A stretch of 64,000 nt of DNA, taken from IMG/VR virus record IMGVR_UViG_3300044684_000278, positions 62,001-126,000 of that record. One strand, given 5' to 3'. Below the pieces are notes generated by a model. That model had not been told where the DNA came from and did not search any database. It saw only the letters and a list, made by a program, of their open reading frames with translations. Below are positions 21,443-28,857 of the stretch, piece after piece (the first letter of the stretch is position 1; every line of letters starts with the position of its first letter). This DNA comes from a virus. The position numbers were made by a program, and so were the translations under genes.

Positions 21443-21775
21443 TTTTAAGATTTTTAAGATTATGATGGGGGTAACCCCCTTGCCAGGATGAAGGCGGGGG
21501 TGGTTTGGTGGGCACTCCATCACACATCACAACACAGATCCAAAAAATATGGGGGAAAAAAATTTGCAGAAGTGGTTTCACTATGCCTATATTAGCCTAT
21601 GTCGGACGGCAATTCACAACTCTTGACTTCTTACCAGACCCGGAGAGATATAACTTCACCGGGTTTCTTTTTTAAGCAAATCCCCTTATCTCCCAGGCTT
21701 TAACACGTAAAGTATTTACCAGATCCCGTATATTTAACCTTCATCACTTTCTTTGCACCCATAAACCAACGTACT
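21443..21775. promoter_or_regulatory. Divergent control region between the two genome arms
   Basis: No gene. Contains a GGGGG-TAA-CCCCC hairpin (21467-21479), an A-rich run (about 21541-21563), and a TTGACT hexamer (21623-21628) with TATAAC (21649-21654) 20 bp on. A rightward terminator follows at 21638-21673. Leftward and rightward transcription both start from here. No clear iterons or origin signature seen. Confidence 0.55.
21638..21673 (+). terminator. Leader terminator before the rightward operon
   Basis: ACCCGG-N15-CCGGGT followed by TTCTTTTTT. There is no rightward gene upstream, so it sits in the leader of the first rightward gene (21776) and could act as an attenuator or antitermination target. 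Confidence 0.65.
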
Positions 21776-22414
21776 ATGAACAAAGTGAGCAAGGACTACT
21801 ATGCTCTGAATCTGACAGACAAGCAGACAGACCGTCTGATCACAAAAGTAGAAGCAGACATCACAATACTCATGCAGGAGATCTCCACAAAGACCGGCCC
21901 ACTCCGGGAGGCAGAGCAGTATTACATGGAATTAAAGCGGGAACATGATGCTATCCAGGATGAGCTCAATGACTCCAAATCCTTACTGGAGGCTCTGACC
22001 CGGTTCAAGACCAATGCCAGGGGAAGTAAGGAGATCCGGGTGTTGAGAACTACTTCCGTGACGGAGAGCAAAGAGAAAAAACGCAGGCATTTCAAGTGGA
22101 TCCAGATGGCTATAGAAGTGCTGACCAAAGAAGACAAGTACATGAGCCATGAAGAGCTCTGGAAGAAAATGCTCACATCCTTCCCGGAGATTGAGAAAGC
22201 CTTTAACGGGGACAAGCAGAAACTCAACCAGGTAAAGAACACCACCTTCCATAATTTCAACAGGGCCTGTGAGGAATCCAGGAAGAATAACTCCGGGAAG
22301 CTAATTGACTACCAGAAGAAGATCGGACTCTTTGGCTGGACCCTGGATAACCTGGCTCCGGATCCCCAGCACATTAAAGAGTTCATGCACGGAGGTATGA
22401 GAGCAGCCGTGTAA
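21776..22414 (+). CDS. Coiled-coil plus winged-helix (HARE-HTH-like) protein
   Basis: 212 aa. The N-terminal half is coiled coil (EAEQYYMELKREHDAIQDEL). Residues ~105-160 (RRHFKWIQMAIEVLTKEDKY MSHEELWKKML) resemble HARE-HTH/winged-helix domains that bind DNA or polymerase. First rightward gene, a position often held by regulators. The ATG is supported by ACGTACT spacing only; no strong ribosome binding site. Confidence 0.65.
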   Translation: MNKVSKDYYALNLTDKQTDRLITKVEADITILMQEISTKTGPLREAEQYYMELKREHDAIQDELNDSKSLLEALTRFKTNARGSKEIRVLRTTSVTESKEKKRRHFKWIQMAIEVLTKEDKYMSHEELWKKMLTSFPEIEKAFNGDKQKLNQVKNTTFHNFNRACEESRKNNSGKLIDYQKKIGLFGWTLDNLAPDPQHIKEFMHGGMRAAV

Positions 22415-22440
22415 AAAATACTTTGCAGTTCCTAAACTTT

Positions 22441-22460
22441 TTAGTATATTATTAGTAGGA
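22441..22460 (+). promoter_or_regulatory. AGTATATTAT-type promoter element
   Basis: CTAAACTTTTTAGTATATTA then TTAGTAGGA, 60 bp upstream of the gene at 22521. Matches the elements at 24948, 34680, 41623 and 50051. Confidence 0.6.
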
Positions 22461-22520
22461 TCAGTAAGCAATGGAGCTTCTGATTATTGCAGCAGGAACT
22501 GGCTAAGCAGTTTACACGTT

Positions 22521-23012
22521 ATGAAAACTACAGAATTAACAGGATACCGTATCCTGTCTTTCGTAGATCCACAATCAGGATCTTCTGAGAATATCTCAAA
22601 CTTTCGGCCTTATGCAATCCAAAGGGATTCAGATGGTGAGATCTTCACAATAGGTGACAGGTTCATTAACAAAAATGTGAAGCCTGGAACAAAGGCTCCT
22701 CATGGAGAGATTACCGGGTTTGAACTGCTGGAAGGCACAGTATTCATTAGACATACCTGGTCAGGAATAGGATTTTCTTTGAACAGTATAGAAAAAGACA
22801 TCACCCTTCCCTCCAGGTTTCAGATTAATGACAAGGTTGTCTTTATCATACAGGGAAAGGATTCCAATTTTGGCTGTTTTGATGCAGTAGTAAAAGGGGT
22901 TCATTTCTATAAAGGAAAAGTAAAGTATGACCTGGAACTGCAGTTTGGACAAGACGATTTCACCAGGATCTATAATATTGATTCCTGTTTTGTGGAGCCT
23001 ATAAAAAATTAA
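22521..23012 (+). CDS. Hypothetical beta-rich protein
   Basis: 163 aa. RDSDGEIFTIGDRFINKNVK, IQGKDSNFGCFDAVVKGVHF and GLLEGTVFIRHTW-like segments suggest small barrels similar in style to those on the leftward arm. No C-terminal family helix. Own promoter element upstream. Confidence 0.68.
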   Translation: MKTTELTGYRILSFVDPQSGSSENISNFRPYAIQRDSDGEIFTIGDRFINKNVKPGTKAPHGEITGFELLEGTVFIRHTWSGIGFSLNSIEKDITLPSRFQINDKVVFIIQGKDSNFGCFDAVVKGVHFYKGKVKYDLELQFGQDDFTRIYNIDSCFVEPIKN

Positions 23013-23055
23013 TACAGTCCCTGGAATTTTCTAAAATAATTAGCATATTTGCATC

Positions 23056-23133
23056 ATGATTTTTAACAACCCATTTCATCAGCAGCCCAACTTCTGGAAT
23101 CCCTTCCAGGGGCCTGGAGATGGTATGTGGTAA
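23056..23133 (+). CDS. Possible 25-aa microprotein with NPF motifs
   Basis: ATG 23056 to TAA 23131-23133: MIFNNPFHQQPNFWNPFQGP GDGMW. It lies alone between a promoter-like element (TCTAAAATAATTAGCATATT, about 23028-23050) and a strong terminator (23163-23197). That makes a short transcript likely whether or not the peptide is made. Confidence 0.4.
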   Translation: MIFNNPFHQQPNFWNPFQGPGDGMW

Positions 23134-23162
23134 TCAAGACAAATAAACATATTCATTAACTG

Positions 23163-23197
23163 AGCTCCTGGAATGCAAACCCCCAGGAGCTTTTTTA
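23163..23197 (+). terminator. Intrinsic terminator
   Basis: AGCTCCTGG-N11-CCAGGAGCT followed by TTTTT. Confidence 0.88.
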
Positions 23198-23201
23198 TTT
23201 T

Positions 23202-23274
23202 CTGGATGTAGTGAAGTTGGTATCATGCCTGGTTTGGGACCAGGAGACCGCAAGTTCGAGTCTTGCCATCCAGA
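23202..23274 (+). tRNA. tRNA-Pro (anticodon TGG)
   Basis: Acceptor CTGGATG/CATCCAG, anticodon stem CCTGG/CCAGG with loop TTTGGGA, T arm GCAAG-TTCGAGT-CTTGC, discriminator A. CCA not encoded. First of a six-tRNA cluster. Confidence 0.92.
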
Positions 23275-23281
23275 CTATTAC

Positions 23282-23356
23282 GGGACCTTAGCTCAGAGGT
23301 AGAGCAGCACCCTGTTAAGGTGATGGTCACAGGTTCAATCCCTGTAGGTCCCGCCA
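23282..23356 (+). tRNA. tRNA-Asn (anticodon GTT)
   Basis: Acceptor GGGACCT/AGGTCCC, anticodon loop CTGTTAA, T arm ACAGG-TTCAATC-CCTGT, discriminator G and encoded CCA. Confidence 0.92.
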
Positions 23357-23359
23357 TAT

Positions 23360-23431
23360 TTTCCTGTAGTGTAGCTGGCAACACAAGAGATTTTGGCTCT
23401 CTTATCACTGGTTCGAACCCAGTCAGGAAAT
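23360..23431 (+). tRNA. tRNA-Gln (anticodon TTG)
   Basis: Acceptor TTTCCTG/CAGGAAA, D stem GTGT/ACAC, anticodon loop TTTTGGC, T arm ACTGG-TTCGAAC-CCAGT. Anticodon is TTG and not the amber-reading CTA, so there is no sign of TAG recoding. Confidence 0.9.
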
Positions 23432-23433
23432 CT

Positions 23434-23509
23434 GTGTCTGTAGCTTAATTGGTAGAGCACTGGTTTGTGGCACCAGCAGGTACGGGTTCAACTCCCGTCA
23501 GACACCCCA
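23434..23509 (+). tRNA. tRNA-His (anticodon GTG)
   Basis: Acceptor GTGTCTG/CAGACAC, anticodon CTGGT-TTGTGGC-ACCAG, T arm ACGGG-TTCAACT-CCCGT, discriminator C and encoded CCA. The extra G at -1 is not encoded (T precedes). Confidence 0.92.
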
Positions 23510-23510
23510 T

Positions 23511-23583
23511 ATCCGTGTAGCTCAATTGGTAGAGCAGCGGTCTCCAAAACCGTGTGTTGGTGGTTCGAATCCATCCATGGGTG
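23511..23583 (+). tRNA. tRNA-Trp (anticodon CCA)
   Basis: Anticodon stem GCGGT/ACCGT with loop CTCCAAA; acceptor ATCCGTG/CATGGGT has two G-T pairs; T arm GGTGG-TTCGAAT-CCATC. Discriminator G. Confidence 0.9.
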
Positions 23584-23588
23584 CATCA

Positions 23589-23659
23589 GCCTTCTTCGTC
23601 CAATGGTAGGACTACGCACTTGTAATGCGTGTATGCTGGTTCGAGTCCGGCAGAAGGCT
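23589..23659 (+). tRNA. tRNA-Thr (anticodon TGT)
   Basis: Acceptor GCCTTCT/AGAAGGC, D stem GTCC/GGAC, anticodon stem ACGCA/TGCGT with loop CTTGTAA, T arm GCTGG-TTCGAGT-CCGGC. Confidence 0.92.
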
Positions 23660-23714
23660 CCTTGATTATTCCAGGGACATGTTTTACTTTTACGCCCGTA
23701 AACCTAACGGTCCC

Positions 23715-24164
23715 ATGAAAACGAAAATCATCCTGCTGCTTTCCCTGCTGTTTATCTCCCTGAGTTCTTACTGCCAGCTTTCCAACCTTACAGATCCGAT
23801 CCGTAAAGATGAAGCTTATTGCCGGGCCCTCATGAAAAATGAAAAGGCTGCCTGGGAGGACTATGGTGAATCAGGAAAGACCGTCCATTATTCCTATCCG
23901 GATTACCTGATCACATTTACCTTCATCAAGAACCGGTGCGTTAATGTGCGCATTGACTTCGTGGTGAACGAAGATGTTGTGGATAAAACCATGTATCATT
24001 GGCTTTATGAAAAAAACTATGAGTCAGCCTTTGGCGGAACTTTGTGGGGCAAGATGCTGCCACAGCCTGGAAGATCAGATGCTTCATTTCCAGTAGCCGT
24101 ACAAAAACTGGACAAGTCCTCCTGGTGGCTTTATGACGTGCTGTACTATTCAGACAGTCACTAA
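23715..24164 (+). CDS. Exported hypothetical protein
   Basis: 149 aa from ATG 23715. MKTKIILLLSLLFISLSSYC Q is a signal peptide of the Bacteroidota style; the site after SYCQ is a plausible cleavage point. The mature part (SYPDYLITFTFIKNRCVNVR, WWLYDVLYYSDSH) is beta-rich. No lipobox. Envelope function likely; ends converge with the repressor gene and overlap it by 4 nt. Confidence 0.7.
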   Translation: MKTKIILLLSLLFISLSSYCQLSNLTDPIRKDEAYCRALMKNEKAAWEDYGESGKTVHYSYPDYLITFTFIKNRCVNVRIDFVVNEDVVDKTMYHWLYEKNYESAFGGTLWGKMLPQPGRSDASFPVAVQKLDKSSWWLYDVLYYSDSH

Positions 24165-24667
24165 TGGGGCTTAGGCAACTTCCCGGTTATAATAGCTTCA
24201 ATGATACCCTGTTCCGTTTTGACCAGGTAGTCATACATGATCACATTGAGCTTATTGAGTTCCTTATTAGTCCTTTTTAATCCCTCGATCACCAGCTGCT
24301 GTTCTCCAATACTTTGCCTCATCGTTATATAAGTCTGCAGGAATGCATATGCACTTACAGGCTGGAAATGCCCGTCCTTAGCCAGCCGCACCATCTCCTG
24401 GATCCAGGGGGTCTCATCATACGTCAACGGGTTCACCAGGTCTATCTGGAACACCAGGTTGAATTTCTCTATAAAAGTTTCACTGATTTTTTTTGTCCCA
24501 CTCATGTAAGCTGCCAAGGTTGAAGCCGATACACCTACTTTTTTTGCTATGTCTGCATTATTGCGAGCTTTCTTTTTGCGGATCAGGAAATCAACAGCCT
24601 GAGTAAGAGCTTCATGGGAGTGTACCTTGAACAGCTGGTGGTACGTTTTCACTACTTTGTCTGTCAC
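24161..24667 (-). CDS. Cro/CI-type HTH transcriptional regulator
   Basis: 168 aa, GTG start 24665-24667 (no ATG upstream of the HTH). An XRE-like helix-turn-helix (NNADIAKKVGVSASTLAAYM SG) occupies the N-terminal third. A helical C-terminal half (MRQSIGEQQLVIEGLKRTNK) probably serves dimerisation. It is the only leftward gene in the rightward arm and faces a 320-bp control region, the layout of a phage regulator. On the minus strand TATATTTG (24699-24706) fits the Bacteroidota -7 box. Confidence 0.8.
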   Translation of the reverse strand: MTDKVVKTYHQLFKVHSHEALTQAVDFLIRKKKARNNADIAKKVGVSASTLAAYMSGTKKISETFIEKFNLVFQIDLVNPLTYDETPWIQEMVRLAKDGHFQPVSAYAFLQTYITMRQSIGEQQLVIEGLKRTNKELNKLNVIMYDYLVKTEQGIIEAIITGKLPKPH

Positions 24668-24990
24668 GGGTTACTTATTCTTTTGAGGTTTGATACAATT
24701 GTTACCAAATATACCGCTCTCCAAAACCAGTTCTACAGCAATAACAAATCTTTTAATCTGCTTTTAACCCTACCTACTTAGTAAATAATTTACCAACCTC
24801 ATTTTGTGTTCCCCATAACAATCTCTACAGCATACTTTTGCACTGCCTCGTGAAAACCAGTATTCCTATGGGACTTATAGACACTGTAGAATAAGTAGAG
24901 TTGCAACCTACCTAATTCTCTAATAAATTTGTAGAGTTTAAACTTTATAAGTATATTATAGTGTAGGGAGTCCCCCTAAAACCAACTAAC
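24668..24990. promoter_or_regulatory. Control region between regulator and rightward genes
   Basis: No gene. TTCTACA/TGTAGAA-type elements at 24731-24738, 24834-24840, 24884-24891 and 24928-24936, and TGTAGAATAAG, also found at 54,015. A rightward promoter-like element GTAGAGTTTAAAC-TTTATA-AGTATATTATAGTGTAGGGA lies at about 24931-24970. These are candidate binding sites for the adjacent Cro/CI-type regulator. Confidence 0.6.
24948..24970 (+). promoter_or_regulatory. AGTATATTAT-type promoter element
   Basis: TAAGTATATTATAGTGTAGG, 21 bp before the ATG at 24991, preceded by GAGTTTAAAC. Best example of the recurrent element. Confidence 0.68.
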
Positions 24991-25428
24991 ATGACAAAAC
25001 AATCCGTACCCACTGAAGCTCCCTCAAGGGAGGATAAGATCACAGCTTTGAAAGAGCAGATCGAGCTAAAAGAATACCAGGTGAAACTGCAGGAGCTTAA
25101 CACCAAGCTGGCTGTTTTCCGTGCAGATGAACTGGAAGCCTTTGCTAAAATTGCCCACTATTCCAAAAGTGCCCAGCCGGGACAGGGTGACGTGGTAGAA
25201 CATACCGTCACAGAAGCAGACCTCCAGAACAACCCTGAGATGATCGAGATGGGCATCAAAGTGGGTGACAGGATAGGCATACCTACTGCAGCCTATGACG
25301 CTTTCCTGAATAAAGTTGACCAGACAGGTCAGGACCTCCAAAAAGAATACATCAGTGAAGAAGCCAAAGCCGAAGCCACTGAAAAAGTTGAGGCCACTGA
25401 GCGCAAGCTGAAGGTGGTCAAAGACTAA
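24991..25428 (+). CDS. Hypothetical helical protein
   Basis: 145 aa. Coiled-coil N-terminus (DKITALKEQIELKEYQVKLQ), acidic centre (VVEHTVTEADLQNNPEMIEM GIKVGDRIGIP) and charged Ala/Glu/Lys-rich tail. No known family. Directly downstream of the strongest promoter-like element, so probably well expressed. Confidence 0.7.
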   Translation: MTKQSVPTEAPSREDKITALKEQIELKEYQVKLQELNTKLAVFRADELEAFAKIAHYSKSAQPGQGDVVEHTVTEADLQNNPEMIEMGIKVGDRIGIPTAAYDAFLNKVDQTGQDLQKEYISEEAKAEATEKVEATERKLKVVKD

Positions 25429-25525
25429 AGAGCTTTCCCGGAGCCAGGGGGAAACAACCAACTGAGCATGTTTAAAGGAGTTAAGGATTAAACAGATACT
25501 TATCTCCTGGTTACCGGGAAAATAC

Positions 25526-25681
25526 TGTAGGGTGGTGAAATTGGCAGACACACCGGATTGTCTATCCGGCATTTGATACACAGTGCGTTCTTTAAAAGCT
25601 ATCATCCATTAATATGCATTTGTTGTTTTATTCCCTCTCCCTGTATCAAATATGCTGGTTCGAGTCCAGCCCCTACAGCCA
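25526..25681 (+). tRNA. Aberrant tRNA-like gene with giant variable arm (anticodon-like GTC)
   Basis: 156 nt. Acceptor TGTAGGG/CCCTACA, discriminator G, encoded CCA (25679-25681), Leu-like D arm (GTGGTGAAATTGGCAGACAC), T arm GCTGG-TTCGAGT-CCAGC. Anticodon stem CCGGA/TCCGG with loop TTGTCTA: formally GTC (Asp), but with T37 and an extra possible T-A pair that would shrink the loop to 5. The variable arm has 9-bp arms ATTTGATAC (25571-25579) and GTATCAAAT (25643-25651) closing a 63-nt loop. Class II shape with an Asp anticodon is not a normal combination. Identity unresolved. Confidence 0.65.
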
Positions 25682-25735
25682 AAGCGGATCAAACGTGTAG
25701 TAACCGCAGGAGTCCGGACTCCACTACACTCAAAT

Positions 25736-25807
25736 AGCGGGGTAGAGCAGCGGTAGCTCGTGGGTCTCATAATCCCAAGGTCGTGAGTTCGAATCTCACC
25801 CCCGCTA
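25736..25807 (+). tRNA. tRNA-Met or tRNA-Ile2 (anticodon CAT)
   Basis: Acceptor AGCGGGG/CCCCGCT, D stem GAGC/GCTC, anticodon stem TGGGT/TCCCA with loop CTCATAA, T arm GTGAG-TTCGAAT-CTCAC, discriminator A. CAT may read AUG or, if modified to lysidine, AUA; the sequence alone does not decide. Confidence 0.9.
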
Positions 25808-25832
25808 CACCAAACCAAGAACCAATGACGTA

Positions 25833-26195
25833 ATGGCCACTGTAAACCAAGTTGAGAAACGTGTGAAAATGAATACGTGGGAGATCATAAAATACCAGAT
25901 CCTGACCCACTGTTACTTAAATAAGATCCAGGTGAGTGATGCTGACCTGGAATGCCTGACCCTTCTGAGCGTGCTGGGAGAACAAGAGCTGACTACTTTC
26001 TGCACAGAAGTACACAACAGGAAGATCTTCCGGTCTCCCCAGACCGTGAGGAACGCTTTAAGTAAAGCAGAGAAGAAACATCTCATCGTAAAAGAGGGCC
26101 GCACCAAGAAACGGATCCATATCAACCCCCGTATCAGCGTGCAGACCGCAGGTAACATTATGTTGGACTATAAATTCCTGGCCCTTGCGTCCTAA
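25833..26195 (+). CDS. Winged-helix-like conserved phage protein
   Basis: 120 aa. NTWEIIKYQILTHCYLNKIQ VSDADLECL then SPQTVRNALSKAEKKHLIVK EGRTKKRIHINP looks like a helical domain followed by a winged helix. Sits immediately before the IHF-like gene and overlaps its TTG start by 11 nt, as in other crAss-like phages as far as I recall. Confidence 0.7.
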   Translation: MATVNQVEKRVKMNTWEIIKYQILTHCYLNKIQVSDADLECLTLLSVLGEQELTTFCTEVHNRKIFRSPQTVRNALSKAEKKHLIVKEGRTKKRIHINPRISVQTAGNIMLDYKFLALAS

Positions 26196-26592
26196 GAAAG
26201 CTAAAGAGCTGCTGCCCCAGGTGGCGGAGGAACTGGGTCTCCCGGTCAAGATGGTGGAAGATATTCACAACCATTACTGGCGGGAAGTATGGGAGCAACT
26301 GACCTCCCCCAGGAGTATCAAGGTCCATGTAACCAACCTGGGTGATTTCAATACCAAGCACTGGTTGCTTGATAAAGAGATCCGCAAGCTGGAAGCATTC
26401 GGAGACCATACGAAACTCAAAGGGAACCAACGCTTTGCAGCGGGCATCCGGGTGAGTGAGAAACTTCAGATCCTCTACATGCTTAAAGAGATGGTGGAGG
26501 ATGAGAACCAGAGAAGAGAATTTATATACGAGCACAAGAGAGTCACCCATGAAGCTAAAGAAGAAGAACCTGATACAGATCTGGAAGAGTAA
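26185..26592 (+). CDS. IHF/HU-like DNA-binding protein
   Basis: 135 aa if it starts at TTG 26185 (RPKKAKELLPQVAEELGLPV then helix, HVTNLGDFNTKHW, TKLKGNQRFAAGIRV). Helix-helix-strand pattern with a GDF-type motif matches the IHF subunit-like proteins that crAss-like phages carry near the packaging genes. The first ATG in frame (26251) would cut the conserved start, so TTG is preferred. Acidic tail EEEPDTDLEE. Role: genome bending in packaging, or virion-associated (inference). Confidence 0.75.
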   Translation: MRPKKAKELLPQVAEELGLPVKMVEDIHNHYWREVWEQLTSPRSIKVHVTNLGDFNTKHWLLDKEIRKLEAFGDHTKLKGNQRFAAGIRVSEKLQILYMLKEMVEDENQRREFIYEHKRVTHEAKEEEPDTDLEE

Positions 26593-26905
26593 AGGCCAGA
26601 TCCTGGAAGGCATCCGAAACTCTGTATTTAAGAATGAAGATGTGGAGGAGGTAGCCAGGCACCGGATGATCATCTGCAAATCCTGTCCCTTGTTTGACGA
26701 AAAGGGCGAAGGATGTATGGTACCGGGAACGCAGCCCTGCTGTAACGAACAGAAAGGTGGTTGCGGATGCTCTTTGAACTGGAAGACCAAGTCACTTTCC
26801 AGTGAGTGCCCCAAAGGACTCTGGAAGGCCCTGCTCACCCTGCAGGAAGAAGACTTACTCCAAGCATCCCTGAACCATGAAGCAAAAGATCGTAACAACC
26901 AATGA
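26549..26905 (+). CDS. Cys-rich (zinc-binding-type) conserved phage protein
   Basis: 118 aa from ATG 26549 (MKLKKKNLIQIWKSKGQILE), overlapping the IHF-like gene by 44 nt. Cysteines follow CKSCP...GCMVPGTQPCC...GGCGCSLNWK...ECP, a likely metal-binding set. The same arrangement next to an IHF-like gene is familiar from crAss-like phages. Function unknown. Confidence 0.75.
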   Translation: MKLKKKNLIQIWKSKGQILEGIRNSVFKNEDVEEVARHRMIICKSCPLFDEKGEGCMVPGTQPCCNEQKGGCGCSLNWKTKSLSSECPKGLWKALLTLQEEDLLQASLNHEAKDRNNQ

Positions 26906-27218
26906 AGATATTCAACTGTCTATTGTCCACCCAGTGTTTAAAACACTTCGGGTAAAGATGAAAGACGAAGAGGGCAATGTCCAGTATGCAGAGAAGGAGA
27001 AGCTTGTCAAGCAGCTGGCCGTAAGGAAATGGTTCAAGAAAGATGGGTTGACCTCTGTAGAGCAGTATGTGACCACCAACAACCGGATCGCCAAGAACCG
27101 CAGTGTGGTTTACGACAGATACAGCAACCGCTATTTTGCAACCTTCCACAGTCCTGATGAACTCTGGGGGTATATCAACGAAAAGAAACAGAAACCAATA
27201 GGATTTACAAGAGCATGA
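26877..27218 (+). CDS. Conserved hypothetical phage protein
   Basis: 113 aa. FKTLRVKMKDEEGNVQYAEK, LAVRKWFKKDGLTSVEQYVT, YDRYSNRYFATFHSPDELWG. Mixed alpha/beta, basic. Overlaps both neighbours (29 and 4 nt), so part of the packaging-gene operon. Confidence 0.7.
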   Translation: MKQKIVTTNEDIQLSIVHPVFKTLRVKMKDEEGNVQYAEKEKLVKQLAVRKWFKKDGLTSVEQYVTTNNRIAKNRSVVYDRYSNRYFATFHSPDELWGYINEKKQKPIGFTRA

Positions 27219-28066
27219 GCATCATATTCCGACCCGAAAACCACGAATACATCAGCCTGGATCCGGCTGAACACATTGACTGGATCTCTGTCACCAGCTT
27301 CATTGGCAACTTCAAGTTGCCCTTTGATGCCAAGGGGCAGGCAGCCAAGAGTGCCAGGAACAAAAAGTCCAAGTGGTATGGACTGACACAGGAAGAGATC
27401 CTCCAGGCGTGGAGCAACGAAAGCAAAAGAGCTACCGACCTGGGAACCTGGTACCACGATCAAAGGGAGCAGGACATCTGTGAGTTTGAGCATATGGAAA
27501 GGGAGGGCATTACAGTACCTGTATTTAAACCAGTCTACGAGAATGGTGTCAAATACGCCCCCGAACAGAAGCTTGAGAACGGGATCTACCCGGAACACCT
27601 GGTCTATTTGAAGTCCATGGGACTGATCGGGCAGAGTGACCTGGTAGAAGTGATTGACGGAAAAGTGAACATCACAGACTACAAGACCAATAAAGAGATC
27701 AAAGAGAAGGGATACACTTCCTGGGATGGAGTGGTTTCCAAGATGCAGGCACCGGTTAATCACCTGGATGACTGCAACTTAAATCACTACACCCTGCAGC
27801 TGAGTATCTACATGTACATGATCCTGAAGCATAACCCGAAGCTGAAAGCAGGTAAGCTGATCCTGCATCACATCATCTTTGAGGAAGTGGGACGTGATAA
27901 ATTTGATAACCCTATTGCCGCTCGTGACGTAAACGGGGATCCAATAGTCAAAGAGATCGTGCAGTACGAGATTCCTTATCTCAAACATGAGGTGATCTCC
28001 CTGATGAACTGGTTAAAAGAAAACAGACATAAAATAAAATCAAAAAAGAAAGAAGCAGTATGCTAA
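27215..28066 (+). CDS. PD-(D/E)XK nuclease (RecB/Cas4-type)
   Basis: 283 aa. The fold is recognised from TWYHDQREQ (motif around His), YPEHLVYLKSMGLIGQSDLV with D142, ITDYKTNK with D155 and K157, and LQLSIYMYMI (Gln motif). Spacing fits PF12705-type nucleases. Located between the IHF-like gene and terL, where crAss-like phages keep such an enzyme; may act in replication or genome processing. C-terminal Lys-rich tail may contact DNA. Confidence 0.82.
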   Translation: MSIIFRPENHEYISLDPAEHIDWISVTSFIGNFKLPFDAKGQAAKSARNKKSKWYGLTQEEILQAWSNESKRATDLGTWYHDQREQDICEFEHMEREGITVPVFKPVYENGVKYAPEQKLENGIYPEHLVYLKSMGLIGQSDLVEVIDGKVNITDYKTNKEIKEKGYTSWDGVVSKMQAPVNHLDDCNLNHYTLQLSIYMYMILKHNPKLKAGKLILHHIIFEEVGRDKFDNPIAARDVNGDPIVKEIVQYEIPYLKHEVISLMNWLKENRHKIKSKKKEAVC

Positions 28067-28281
28067 ACACAAGTACCACCAATGAGAACTACAATTCTGT
28101 TGCTTACGAACTAACTGCAGAAGAACCACAATCTGTCCTGGATATTCAGGGACCTAATGGAAGCATCTTCCGAATTGATGACAATGGAGACATCTACGTC
28201 CGTGGAAAACTCACTACCAATGATATGGAAGTGGTTGACGGGTTCAAGGATTTCCTCCGAGAAGTTAATGAAGCAGAATAA
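28060..28281 (+). CDS. Hypothetical 73-aa protein
   Basis: LDIQGPNGSIFRIDDNGDIY VRGKLTTND shows a beta-hairpin typical of small phage structural adaptors (gp, IR-d-NG-IYV-GKL). Short helical tail. Overlaps the nuclease gene by 7 nt. Confidence 0.62.
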   Translation: MLNTSTTNENYNSVAYELTAEEPQSVLDIQGPNGSIFRIDDNGDIYVRGKLTTNDMEVVDGFKDFLREVNEAE

Positions 28282-28284
28282 TCC

Positions 28285-28557
28285 ATGACTATGAAAGCCC
28301 TTATAGAAAATATAAAGAAGCGTTATATACAAAGATCAATCATTCGTATGGCAGACAAACATTTTTGGACTGCCTATGAATATGAGAAAGAAATTGCTTA
28401 TTATAATTCTGTAGGGGCTTATCATTTACTACGTGATGAGCTCCTGAGAAGGTATTATTTCCACTGCAGGTACTACAACCGCCTGATCAACTTAGCCAGC
28501 AAATATGGGAATCAAAGAATGGTTCAAAAGAAAACCAGAGATTTCAGCACCAACTGA
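28285..28557 (+). CDS. Hypothetical basic helical protein
   Basis: 90 aa, rich in Tyr, Arg and Lys (FWTAYEYEKEIAYYNSVGAY, LLRRYYFHCRYYNRLINLAS). All-helical, no family. Overlaps the following gene by 53 nt in another frame. Confidence 0.58.
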   Translation: MTMKALIENIKKRYIQRSIIRMADKHFWTAYEYEKEIAYYNSVGAYHLLRDELLRRYYFHCRYYNRLINLASKYGNQRMVQKKTRDFSTN

Positions 28558-28855
28558 TTTATTGGAAGGCCGCTCCTATACGGAGCTGGATCAGGTGAGG
28601 ATAGCCCTTTGGATCGCTCTTTGCAAATGTTTCAATCCCAGATTGGTCTGGAGAACAACTCAGGACCATGATGGATCTATTAGCCCAGGGTGGTTCATCC
28701 TGGGCTATAAATTTCACCCGGACCGGCAGATCCGGTTCTTTGTTCCCATTGAAGACTGGGACAAGACAAATTATGCCACTACCCGCAAGCGGGCACCTAA
28801 ACACAATGGTCTCACTCCTGCTGATAATATTCAGCGGATCCGTAACCTAAGCTAA
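28505..28855 (+). CDS. Hypothetical protein
   Basis: 116 aa. MGIKEWFKRKPEISAPTD, WIALCKCFNPRLVWRTTQDH, GWFILGYKFHPDRQIRFFVP. Trp/Phe-rich beta protein. Part of the operon leading to terL. Confidence 0.6.
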   Translation: MGIKEWFKRKPEISAPTDLLEGRSYTELDQVRIALWIALCKCFNPRLVWRTTQDHDGSISPGWFILGYKFHPDRQIRFFVPIEDWDKTNYATTRKRAPKHNGLTPADNIQRIRNLS

Positions 28856-28857
28856 CC

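Noticed and set aside
25580-25642. Group I intron in the variable-arm tRNA
   Set aside because: 63 nt is far too short and there is no P/Q/R/S core; anticodon-loop position is also wrong.
23202-25807. Stop-codon reassignment (TAG read as Gln), known in some crAss-like phages
   Set aside because: The Gln tRNA has anticodon TTG and not CTA. TAG serves as a sensible stop at 13021 and 55526, and long genes have no in-frame TAG.
26158-26898. Open frame of 246 codons on the minus strand
   Set aside because: Lies opposite three conserved packaging-region genes; Ser/Phe/Leu-rich shadow composition.
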